DNA of 64,000 bases from assembly GCA_016858145.1 (NCBI GenBank), contig JAEHOE010000014.1:1302001-1366000 (forward strand), read 5' to 3'. Made by a program: the position numbers and the translations under genes. The stretch is from Edaphochlamys debaryana (lineage: Eukaryota > Chlorophyta > Chlorophyceae > Chlamydomonadales). The notes under the pieces are model-generated. The model was not told the DNA's origin. It searched no databases and saw only the letters and a program-made list of their open reading frames with translations. Of the stretch, positions 37,381 through 47,500 are shown one piece after another; positions within the stretch are counted from its first letter, which is position 1; every line of letters starts with the position of its first letter.

Positions 37381-37918
37381 TGCACTGGAATAGGACGGGG
37401 TCGCCGCCGGAGCTGTTGGCAGAGCTCATCAGCTGTCATGCGCTCACCGCCAAGAGCCCAAACCTGCGCTTGCCAGCCAATACGCTCAAATTCATAGCAC
37501 CACTACGTCACCATCGCCCGATCCACGCCCCGCTGCTGCGCTTAAACCTTCAACCAATGGCCACGCTCGACGCCGCGCGTTGACCCCCGACGGATGGGAG
37601 AACATTATTAGCGTATTGAAGCAGGGCGGTTCAGCCGACCTGCGGGACGCAAGGGCGGCGTGCAAATTGCTTCGTGCGGGACTCAATGGGCACCTCAAGC
37701 AGCTTCGCCTGTGCTCCACAGGCGCCGCGGTGCCAGCAATTAGATTCCATCTAGGTCGTTAACCCCGTCTGAGCAACTTCACGCTGGACGTAACCGGCCG
37801 GCCCGGCGCTCTCGCATGGCTCTTTGCGAGTTGCTCGAATGAATCGCGGAAGCGTGTTCAGGCGCTTTCCTTGGTGGCAGAGGAGGACACGGTGCTTCAG
37901 GCGCCAACGTCCTCATAA
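37381..37918 (+). pseudogene. Decayed 5' exon region of gene D
   Basis: Reads like the N-terminus of an algal F-box or LRR-type family: TPDGWENIISVLKQ, then DLRDARAACKLLRAGLNGHL from 37580, interrupted by TAA at 37760-37762, then in the same frame PRLSNFTLDVTGRPGALAWL to a second TAA at 37916. An earlier piece (GSPPELLAELISCHALTAKS) lies in another frame. No splice pattern that I can find joins it to the main gene D frame, so it looks broken. A sequencing error or undetected introns remain possible. Confidence 0.45.
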
Positions 37919-38007
37919 GTCTGTTTTGACTCTGGCCTTACCCCCACGCCTTACCCCCTCGCTCCGCTGCACAGCCCGCCTGATCGAACGGAGCAAGCGC
38001 TGCGCTC

Positions 38008-39704
38008 ATGATCAGCGCCATCACCGGTCTGAAGGACTTGCAGGGCCTAGATATGAGAGTGGGGCTGAAGCCCGGGCCCATCTTCACGGCGCTAGGCCCC
38101 CGTATCACACGCCTGAGCATCCAGCTCATCACCCCCGGCAGCGGCGGCCCTGCCTCTGGCGACGACGCTTCCCTGCAGCACCTCAGTCGCCTGACGACGC
38201 TCCGTGAGCTCACGGTGTACGGCTCGGAGGCGGACATGGCCCGCGCGAGCAGCGCCTCCCTGGTCATCGACCGGGCCCGCCTGGGCCGCATCCTGAGCGG
38301 CCGCCTGCCGCCCCACCTCACCCGCCGCACGCTGCGCCTGTGCACCATCCTGCGGCCCCCGCCGCCGCCGGAAGCCCGCCGTGCTGCACCCGTGACCCGG
38401 CACAGCCTGGCCTTCAGCCTCGCCGCCGGCAAGCTCACCGCCGTGGAGCTGCCGCCGGCACCGTCTGCCGGCGGGGCCGCCGTCGGCGGCCCCGTCCCTG
38501 CTCCGGACCCGGGCGCCCTGCCGGCGCTGGAGCTGGCGGAGCTGGCCACGCTGTGCAAAGTGCTGATTGACAGCCCCGCCCTGGGCCCGCGCCTCCCTCG
38601 CCTCCACCTGGGCTGCCGCCTGGAGGCGCAGGGGCCCCGGCTGGACGACGCCACGCAGCAAGCGGTGCGGGCCCTGGCGAGGCTGTGTGACACGGTGCGG
38701 CCCGAGAGCCTGGCCGCCCAGCACGGCACCTGGGATCCAACCTGGGATCCCGTCGGGCTGATGCAGCTCCTGGGCTGCTGGCCGCGCTACCTCTACCTCT
38801 CCTCCGGCGTCCCCCCGCTGGTCCTGGGCGACATGCACGAGGCGCTGCAACTCGACGCCCCGGCGGCGCTCGGCGGCCGCAGGGGCTTCGCGTCCCTGCG
38901 CGGGCCTGGCGACCTGCTCGCCATGGCGACTCGGCGGCTGTCGGTGGCGGGGGAGGCGGCGGGCTGGCCGCACGCGCCGGGCGCCGGGAACGGCCACCGG
39001 CGTGCGGTGCTGCTGCTGCGCGGACCGGACCTCATGATCATGGCCCGGGACGCAGGCTGGCGGCCTGCGGGCTCAGGCCTGTCCTGGGATGAGGAGGCCC
39101 GGGCGCTGAGCCGCTACTCTGCCCGCCTAGCGGGCTGGCTGCAGGCGCAAGAGGGGGAGCTGAGCTACGCGTGCGACAGGGCGCGCTTGCCTCTACCCGA
39201 GGCCGGCGGCGTGAAGCTGAGCAGCCGCCTGGGGGCCGTCCGGAGCCTGGGCTACGCCGCGGCCCGCGGCGACCCCTGCGCGGCCGAGCCCGGCAGCGCC
39301 GCCCGCGTGGTTCCCACGGTGCTGGCCGCGGGTGATTGGACCGGGGCCCCCGAGATCCAACCCCTGCTGGAGGCCGCAGCGGCCGAGGTGGGTCCTTGGT
39401 TGTGCTAGGGCTTGGCCGTGTGCATGACTGCGCAGGAAGGTCTCGAAAGCAAAGCGCTGCGCTGCAGGGTCTAGAGGGCAAGGGGTGCGCCGCTTGACCT
39501 GCTTGCGGCTTCGGGGGCTTTGCGCCCTCTCTCCTTGCATTTCAATCTGCTGTTCACCCCCTTCTCCTCCCGGCCTTGCAGGTGCTGCAGGCGGTGTGGG
39601 ACGGCGTGGAGGAGGGCAGCGGGCTGTGCTGGGGCAGGGCAGAGCGGCTGCGGTGGATCGTGGACACGTGGGTCGCAAGGCGGGCTCGGTTCCTGGTGTT
39701 CTGA
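38008..39704 (+). CDS. Gene D: LRR-like protein
   Basis: Protein of 500 aa in two exons, 38008-39387 and 39582-39704 (junction GAG|GTGGGT, GCAG|GTG). Irregular leucine-rich repeats are visible near the start (ITGLKDLQGLDMRV, LGPRITRLSIQLITP, LQHLSRLTTLRELTVYG). The rest (LRGPDLMIMARDAGW, LRWIVDTWVARRARFL) belongs to no domain I know. Family members in this algal group are often numerous and carry an F-box-like N-terminus. Here that part seems decayed (37381-37918), so the ATG at 38008 may be internal and the gene may be non-functional. Codon use is normal and the second exon is intact, which argues for recent decay if any. Confidence 0.6.
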
Positions 39705-40961
39705 TGCGCATCAGCGGGGGACAGTGCCGTTGCTCTGAGGCACGCCAGCGGGGGCAGTGCCAAGGGCGAGGGGGAACGGGGCTGGGCAACCAGCCGCTGC
39801 TCGCCGGGTGGCCGATCCTGAGGCCGGTGGACTTGAGGTGGGGCTGAAGTCTATGGCTCTGTGGCCATGTGCCGAGGTGGCTCTTGCCCCTCGGGGTGTT
39901 GCGGTTGCCGGGTGCTTTGTTGGGGAAGGGTTTGGCTCCGCCCTTGAGGCTTGCGTGTTGAGCAGGGCGCTCTCGGCTTGGTGTAAGGCCTCTGATGGCG
40001 GCTTCGCAAGGTGCCCCCGATTCTGCTCCTTACTGGTATGGTACCTGTACGCAGCACGCACGGCTGCACTTCGCCCAGCCACATACAGCCGGCCGGAGGA
40101 GGAAGTCTAGGGGTTGAATCTCGCAGACCCTCTCGCCGGCTCTGCGGGGCTTTAACATGACGTGCGTTATGGGGCGGGGCCCCTCACACGGTTTGTCATC
40201 ACCCATCCGAAGGCACTGAACCTCGTGTTCCCGCCCCCCCCCCCCAGGGAGTCCAATGTCCGAGTCGTGCTCCGTCAAGCCTTAGCCCCTTTCCGTTGCC
40301 CTTTCCGTTACGACACGGCCGGTAACCTTAAGCCCAAGCCAACCAATTGACCCCCCATCCTGCCCCCCCCCCCCGCATGCCCCGCCCTGCGCTACTCCGC
40401 CGCTCAGCTGCTGGAGCTGGCCTGCCTGCCGCACCTGGTGGGGGGTGGGTGGGGGTGCCCTACCTGACCGTTACGAGCTCGAACTCCCCAACGCGTACAA
40501 CACCCCCTGCCTCCTGCTACCCACCCCACCCCTCAGAACTGGGCGGACGCCTGCAGCCAGCGGAACGTGCTGGCGGAGACATGCAGCGGGTGGGGCGCAG
40601 GGTGCAGGGGAGGGGGAGGGCGAAGGTGCACCGACCTTTGGCAGCAGCCGCACCGCCATGGCCACCCGCCTCTAGCTGCGGTCCGCAGGACCCCTTTCTC
40701 AGCTGAGGCCTTCACCGGTTCCCTCCCCACACTAGCGAGCACGCCAGCCCCTCGCCCCCGCCGTTGAGGCCGCCCCCCGAGGCCGCGCCCTCGCCCGCCC
40801 CACGTCCAAACTTGGTCCCGCCCCCACCCCTACTCCCGGGCCTCCCTTTCCCCACGTAGAGGCACCAGTGGCGGCGGCGGCAAGTGTGGGGCAGCAATGC
40901 ACGCCGCGCATGCCTGATCGCCCCCTCATGTTCACTCGTCTCCCTCTCCCCCCACACTTTG

Positions 40962-41046
40962 ACAGGGACATCAACGACACGCCGAACCAACAGTAGCTGC
41001 AGCTCATCTCCCGTACGGGCCTGCTGGCGGGCGTGCACGGGGGCCT
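40962..41046 (+). pseudogene. Dead exon copied from the GT61 gene
   Basis: After a TTTGACAG acceptor-like end it reads RDINDTPNQQ, a stop, then LQLISRTGLLAGVHG. This is the same order as GT61 exon 10 (DFNDMPYHQQLQIIFRTGLLAGVHG at 1002-849), with about 80% base identity by eye and a CAG-to-TAG change. The match ends soon after GVHG. It lies about 40 kb from the gene, in opposite orientation. Confidence 0.75.
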
Positions 41047-41229
41047 GGCGGCTCCCAGTCCTTTGCGTGTGGAGCTCGAAGCCAGGTGGGGTGGGTAAGG
41101 GTCCGTCGGCTTGCTTGCGTGGGACCGGGTCGCTTATATATCGTGTCGCCTTGTTTTGGTGTCCTGCCCTTGCCACCCTCTGCGTACCGGCAAACGGTGA
41201 AGACCTCGGGGGGTTGATGGCGGCATGCA

Positions 41230-41240
41230 TGGCGGGAAAA
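41230..41240 (+). promoter_or_regulatory. E2F-like box upstream of gene E
   Basis: TGGCGGGAAAA about 230 bp upstream of the gene E start, a distance like that in genes A and B. It is followed by ACCCGATG, which read on the other strand gives a CATCGGGTTTTT similar to the gene B flank. Confidence 0.45.
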
Positions 41241-41468
41241 ACCCGATGCGGGCGCTGGCGCCCAGGTCTGCGCCCTCGACCCTGTACGCAGCTCAGGTTC
41301 AACCAAACGCATAGACTACACGCAACGAGCAACGAGCTAGGGCCTGCAGTAGCTAGCCCCGAAACAGTCGCGCGCGCTCGCGTCGCACCGCGGCGCGCTC
41401 CCGCTCCGCCGCAGCTGCACACACGGGCGCTGTGGCTGCTCGTGTACACGGAGCTGTGCTGCAGCAGG

Positions 41469-43512
41469 ATGGAGGACGACAGCGTGCCGCGGGTGAGCGC
41501 GCGGGAGGCAGGGCCAGGCAGGGCGCTGCTGCGCGAGCTGTAGCGCAAGCTCAGATCGGCGTCGCTAGCAGCAGCGGGAGCTGTACAGAGCCTGTTATGC
41601 AAGCTCAGATCGGCGTCGCTAGCAGCAGCGGGAGCAGCAGCGGGAGCTGTACAGGACAAGCTCAGACCGGCGTCGCTAGCGCTACTAGCGCAGCGGGCTG
41701 TTGCGCGGCTGTTGCGGGCGCTGCTGCCCAGATCGCTAGCAGCCCTGTTGCACGCGCTCTTATGCAAGCGTAGACCGGCGTTGCTAGCAGCAGCAGGCAC
41801 CTTGTCGCCGCGGCTCTGCTCACTGGCGGAGGCCTGCGCTCTTGCCTTGACCCCGCCCGAGGCTGCTTACTGCCTTTGCCCTACGGCCCCCGCCCCTGCC
41901 GCAGGCGGTCGCTGCTGATGCGGACTCCACGCATGGCACCCCCGGCGCCGCCAACCCCAAAAAGCGGAAGGCTATGGACACGGCCGGAGTTGTAGATGCC
42001 GAGGCGGCGGCGGCAGCGCCTAGTCATGCTGGGGGGGAGCCCAAGGTGGGTGCACGCCGCAGCGGGGGACAGGCGGCCGCTCGCACAGCTGCCTGCGGAG
42101 ACCGCCGTCAGGTCTACCAGAGGCACGCCGGTGCTATCGCACGGACCGACCCACATCGGCGCTTGGTCGTGCAGACAACCCACATCCCGTGAGCCTTTCA
42201 AGGGTAGCCTCTGACCGCACTCCCCGCTCTCCGCGGTCCCCCCCGGCCCTTCTGCCCCGCAGCGCTGCGCCGTCACCCCCTCCACTGCCTCCGCCGCCGG
42301 TCCCCCCACCGACTCCGCCGACGCCCACGCCGGCATCGCCACCGGCCCCTCGATCGATATTGCCGCCGCCGCTGCCTGCACCGCCGAGGCCTCCGACGCT
42401 GCTGGCGCCCCCATCGGCAACGTCGCCGACCCCTCCTCCACTGCCGCCGCCGCCGACGCCGTACCGGAGGAGGCCTGCGATGGGGCGCTGCACCCCGGCA
42501 GCCACCTGGCCGTCCTGCTGCAGACGCTCGTCACCTCTGCCCGCGCCGCCAGGGGTCAAGCGGCGGCGGTCGCAGCGGCCTCTGAGGCTGCTATGACCAC
42601 GCTGCCGCCCGCGGAGGCCGCGGCGCTGGCCTCCCTGCTCGGGGACACCAGCCAGGCTGTTGCCGACTTCGCGGCCGCAGCCGCTGCGGGGGCTGACGCC
42701 CTGAGCGCTGTGCGGAACAGGTGGCTGGCCGAGGTAGCGGCGGCACCTCCGCCGCTGCAGGGCGGTGGCGGCGAGGTGGAGGTTTGCATGGAGGAGGCCG
42801 TGGGCGGGGAGGGCGGCCAGGAGCCACCCTCTGAGGAGGGGCGGCCCAGCGCTGAGGCGGCCGGTGGCGAGGGCGCGGAGGCGTCTGCATGCCCTCAGCC
42901 CAGCGGCGGGTCGGAGCTGGAGCGGGCGGCGGCTGGGAAGGGCGCGGGGGAGGCCGGCAGGGTGCAGGAGGCCGAGGGCGGGGGGGAGGGGCGGGCCAAG
43001 GCTGATGGGGAGGCCGGCGGGGACTACGGCGGCGGCTGCGGCCTGCGGGACGAGGGCGGGGCGCCCAAGCTGCGGCTGCGGTCCAAGGTGGGGCGGTGCA
43101 CGGCATTGGAGGGGGGCCGGGTGGGGCAGGGGATACTGGAGGGGATTAAGGGGCTTTGGGGCCCCGCACGCGAACTAGAGGGCGCGGGGGATTTGACCGT
43201 TGAGGGCTGCATGCGGGCGTGCGTGGGGGCTGTGCGGGGTCCCAGTAGGGTACTAGTATTAAACGACCTAGTGGGAGCGTAGGCGGGGGTTCGGGGTGAC
43301 GGGGCGGTGGTTACCCTTTGGCCAACGCCGGGGCGAGGGCGCTGGGACTCACCCGCTCACTGCACTCTTGACCCCCCCCTCAACGCCGCCCCCAGCTGGA
43401 CGACCCCCGCAGCTCCAACGCCAACGGCCACTGCCAGCCGCCTACAATGGTGGTGAGAACCTGGGGCGGGGATGGAGGCGACGGAGGGTTGGGGCTGGGC
43501 AGGAGTTGTTGA
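41469..43512 (+). CDS. Gene E: Ala/Gly/Glu-rich nuclear-type protein
   Basis: Unknown protein of 368 aa. Four exons: 41469-41492, 41905-42045, 42263-43087, 43396-43512. A tiny first exon (MEDDSVPR) recalls genes A and B. Exon 2 has a classic nuclear localisation signal, NPKKRKAMD. Exon 3 is Ala-rich and ends with an acidic module (PLQGGGGEVEVCMEEA, EGGQEPPSEEGRPSAEAAGG, EAGGDYGGG) nearly repeated in gene F exon 8. The last exon reads DDPRSSNANGHCQPPTMV and on to a TGA; a donor at 43453 is possible, so the end is uncertain. Intron 1 is filled with repeats. Function unknown. Confidence 0.55.
41545..41797 (+). repeat. Degenerate repeat array in gene E intron 1
   Basis: Five imperfect copies of a unit around CAGATCGGCGTCGCTAGCAG start near 41545, 41599, 41656, 41730 and 41764, each with a GCTAGC core. 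The frame stays open through it (QAQIGVASSSGS), but it lies between a good donor and acceptor and is read here as intron. Confidence 0.75.
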
Positions 43513-44529
43513 AAGTTTGGTGGCAGGGCTGACATTGTAGAGCCCTGAGGTCTTGAGGCAGTCCTCGGGTTTACAATGAAGGATCCTCAAAAGAATCACA
43601 GCGCTGGACGCTGCGGCCGTTCGGCCTACTCCACGGGCCTTGCCTCCTGCAAGACCTAGAACTGCGCAAAGCGCGACCATCAACCGCCTGGGGCTTGACC
43701 CCGCCCGTAACTGGGCCATAGAACCGCCCATCCCCTAAGGGTACCCCTGCCGCATCCAGCCCCCCCCCTCACGAAACAGGATATCCGCCCCTTTAAACCA
43801 GCGAGGCGCCAGGCCCTTGGCTTGCAGCTCATCGAAGATAGGCTTCCGCTCCTTCCTCAGCGCCCTGCCGAGCGCGTTGAGGTAGGGCGTCACCACCACC
43901 CCGCTCACCACCCGCACCTCCTTCGCCCTGCGCCGAAACTCAGCCCGCTGTGCTGCCGTTACCCCGACAACCACATTCCACCCCCCCTCCCCCTTCCAGC
44001 TCCGCTGGACGGTAGCCTGGAGCTCAGTGCGCCCCGAAAAGCCCTATGAGGCAGGGGTCGTTGTCGAGCCCTATGAGCCGGTACATGCTGCCGCAGCTTC
44101 CCCCTGGCGTCCCGCCCCGGCATCTCACAGCACATGCGTCTCTTTCCCCCTCTCCCCGCTCCAACCTACGTCTCCCTTAGCGCCCCACCCCCGGCACCGA
44201 CAAGCGCAGTGACCCCACGGCACGGCGCCCCGCCACCCAGGGGGGGAGGCCGGGCACCTCGGCCGCCGCGGGGCGCGGCTGCCGGCCCTCGCCCGGGCCC
44301 GCGGCGGGCCAAGCTCGCGCCAGCCTGGACACGCTCCCAGGGAGGGCCGGCGCCACGCGGGGTGTCCAGTCGCCGGGGCCGTCGCGCCTCTCTGCGTTAG
44401 CGCAGCGGAGGCCGGGAGCAGGTGAGCCTCAGGGCGGCCGTAAGGCGGGCTGCGAAACGGGCCGAGGAGGCGCAGGACCCGACCTATCTTATTCACCTGC
44501 GCCTGCGTAGTTGTCGCCTGCGAACCGTG
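43513..44529. other. Intergenic, genes E to F
   Basis: Contains the gene E 3' region, a retroelement-like minus-strand open frame at 43735-44045 and the gene F upstream region. A GAGCAG|GTGAGC donor-like site at 44421 may mark an untranslated or missed first exon of gene F. Confidence 0.5.
43735..44045 (-). pseudogene. Retroelement-like open frame remnant
   Basis: An open frame of about 100 codons without an ATG ends at a stop at 43735. It reads NVVVGVTAAQRAEFRRRAKE, later ALRKERKPIFDELQAKGL and RWFKGADILFREGGGW. The basic helical part followed by a short WxxGADIxF piece recalls the C-terminal region of LINE ORF1-type proteins in algae. That is my impression from style and not a firm match. 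No poly(A) tail, target-site duplication or reverse transcriptase is seen. Confidence 0.35.
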
Positions 44530-47500
44530 ATGGGCCTCAATCGACTCTGCACCGCAGCCGCCAACGCCGCTGGCAGGGCCTCGTGCGATAGGCCCTCGCT
44601 GGCGGCATCTCCGATCCGGGGGAGCCTTGCGGGCACTCCGAGCAGGGGCCCCACGGCACCCGTGTCGGCCAAGGAGCTGTACGAGGGCCCTGACCAGGAG
44701 CTGGCCGAGAGGCTGAAGAGGCACCTCGTGGACTTGGACGTCAACGTCAGGTGGTGGGGGCGGGGGAGGCCGGGTAGGGGCGGGGATTGGGAGATGAGTG
44801 GGTGGAATCTCACAGCTGTGAGGGTTGAGCCGGGGAGAGTGCAGGATTGGGGGCTATGCGTGGATGGGTCGCGGCTGCGCCCCGCCAACCTTAACCCTCC
44901 GAGCCCCACACCCCTGCACCCACGTCCCCCCCAGGTGGGACGACGTTGTGGGCTTGGAGAAGGCAAAGAACGAGCTGGCACTGCTGACCATGCCCATGCC
45001 CAACTTCGCGGCCAAGGTGGTTGCGGGGGGTTGTCAGGTCAAAGGCTAATGTGCGTCCTCTTCATAGATTCTCTGCATGGAACTACTGCAATGATATGCT
45101 GTTTATGCTTTGCGCAGGGAGTGCTGCTGTGCGGCCCGCCCGGCACTGGCAAGGTAGAGTGCCGGGCACTGTTGGCTTGTCACGTGTTCCTCAAACGGGA
45201 GGCAAACCGCTAGCCAGAACGGGGTTCCTCGTAGGGGGGAGCCAAGTCCCCTCCCGAGGCTTACCGGCTGTCCGTTTCTAGTACCGCTTCAACCCCACAC
45301 GCACGCACCCTGCCCTACACCCGGCCCCATCATCCCCCCCCAGACCATGCTGGCCAAGGCCTTTGCCACGGACACCGCATGTACGCTCCTGAACGCCTCC
45401 TCCGCCAGCCTGGACAAGTGCCAAGGAGACCACGACGTCGAGGATGTGGTGAGCGCTGTGCCGTTGGTGCCCATGAGCGCCGCGGTTTCAGCCCCAAGTC
45501 CCGCAGGCCCTGTTCCCAGGGGGTAGGGACGACGTCACATGCCCACAACTCGAGGCGCTCACAGCCCACCCCACCCCGCGTGGCTGCCCCAATGCTTCCA
45601 CGCACGCCACCACAGCACGTTCCGCCTCTGCTCTCCGCCGTATTTCATCCACCCTCCACCCTTCATTCCACACCATCCCGCCTCCCAGATGCGCGTGCTG
45701 TTCAAGTTGGCCCGCGAGCTAGCCCCCGTCACTATCTTCATGGACATCGACAAGCTCTGCAGCCAGGCGGGCGGCGCCAATGAGCACGAGGCCGCCCGGC
45801 GCTTCACGAAGGCGCTGCTGAAGCAGGTGGGGTAGAGGCGGGGGTGGGAGGTCAGCATCCCTGCCTCGCCTCTCCATCCACCTCCCCCCCCCCTTGCCCG
45901 ACCCAGATCGGCAAAGCCAAGGACCCGGCCAAGGACGCGGGCGGCGGCGAGGCGGGGCCCTCCGCGCCCAAGCACGTGTTCGTGCTGGCCGCAACCAACC
46001 GCCCCTGGGAAGTGGACGAGTCGCTGCGGAGCCGCCTGGAGTACGTGTACACCCCGCTTCCGGACCACGCGCAGCGGCTGCAGCTGCTGATGATCAACCT
46101 CAAGGTGCGGTGCTTGTGCTCTGGGCCCCCTGGGATGGTGGGGCTCAGCCGGAGGGAGTCTGCCCGCCGCGGCTCTCCCTTGCATGCGGCCGAAGCGGGC
46201 TGGGGGTGGCAGGCTGTTGCGCTCCGTAGGAGATTGGCCAGTGACAATAATGTTGGGCGTGGGTGGGCGTTGGATGCTGTCACGCGGGTGGGGGGCTCTC
46301 GCGTGTGGCCGACGCGGGCTTGGCTTGGCCGGTCACCTCCCTCACCCCCACCGCCTACCCCCCATTCCGACCCCAACCCCCAGTACGAGGTCGTGGCCCC
46401 CGACGTGGACCTGGAGAGCGTGGCCGGCCAGCTGGAGGGCTGCTCGGGTGGCGACATTGGCGAAGTCTGCCGTGCAGCCGCCATGAAGGGACTCCGCCGC
46501 GTGACGCCCGCGGAGATCCTGGCCATGCGCCAGGCGGGCAAGGACTTCATGGTGCTTGGGGAGGGCGGGGCTTGGGCAACGGATAGGACGGAGGGATTGA
46601 GGGCCAGGTGCGGGTTTGGCTGGGAATGGGCGACAGGACGAAGCTCGCTCTCGACCGTTGTCAAACTGCATCGCCCACCTGCGTTTTGCGCGCCCTCTTT
46701 CCCGCGCGCAGGCGCCGGTGACCTTCGAGGACTTCGCCAAGGCCATCCAGAAGATGCGGGAGGAGCTGAGCGTGAGGCGGGTGGCCGAGGCGGCGGCGGC
46801 ACCTCAGCCGCTGCAGGGCGCTGGCGGCGAGGTGGAGGTGGGCATGGTGGAGGCCGCAGGCGGGGAGGGCGGCCAGGAGCCACCCTCTGCGGAGGGGGGC
46901 CCCAGCGCTGAGGGGGCCGGCGGCGAGGCCGCGGAGGCGCTGATGCGCCCCCTCCCAAACGGCGGCCAGGCCGTGGGCAGCGGGAAGGACGGGTTGGAGC
47001 TGGAGCGGGCGGCGGCTGGGGACGGCGACGGCGCGGGGCAGGCCGAGGCCGAGGACGGGGCGGAGGGAGAGGCCGGCGGGGACTACGGGGCCGGCTACGA
47101 CCTGCTGGACGAGGACGTGGCGCCCAAGCTGGTTACCCAGTTCAAGGTGGGGCGTGTGCAGGTCCTGGGGGGATGGCCAGATGGCGCAGGGGAGGACGTA
47201 CGACAAGGGGGCCGAGGAGCTCTGAAGGACCGCAAGCCCCCGCCCCACCCCACCCCCTCTGGCCCCTAGCTCTGCCAGAAGACGGTGGCCGTCTTCGAGG
47301 CCCGCACCCGGGAGGACTTTGAGGACGTCACTTCGCTGCTCAAGGAGGAGCCCCTGCACCACATGGTCTACCTGCTGGCGCGCGCCGAGGTGCGGCCCGG
47401 GGGGCTCTGGGCGGGGGTTGAGGGGCTGGCAGTTCGGCACCGCGTGCGTGCCTGGGTCTCGTGGGCGTACACACCCGCCCGTGCCCCACCCCCTTCTCTC

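Larger units (their letters stand above)
39705..41468. other. Intergenic, genes D to E
   Basis: Holds the gene D 3' region, a dead GT61 exon at 40962-41046 and the gene E promoter. At 40.39-40.44 kb a short exon-like stretch reads RYSAAQLLELACLPHL before a possible donor, and at 40.53 kb NWADACSQRNVLAETC. I cannot assign either. Confidence 0.5.
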
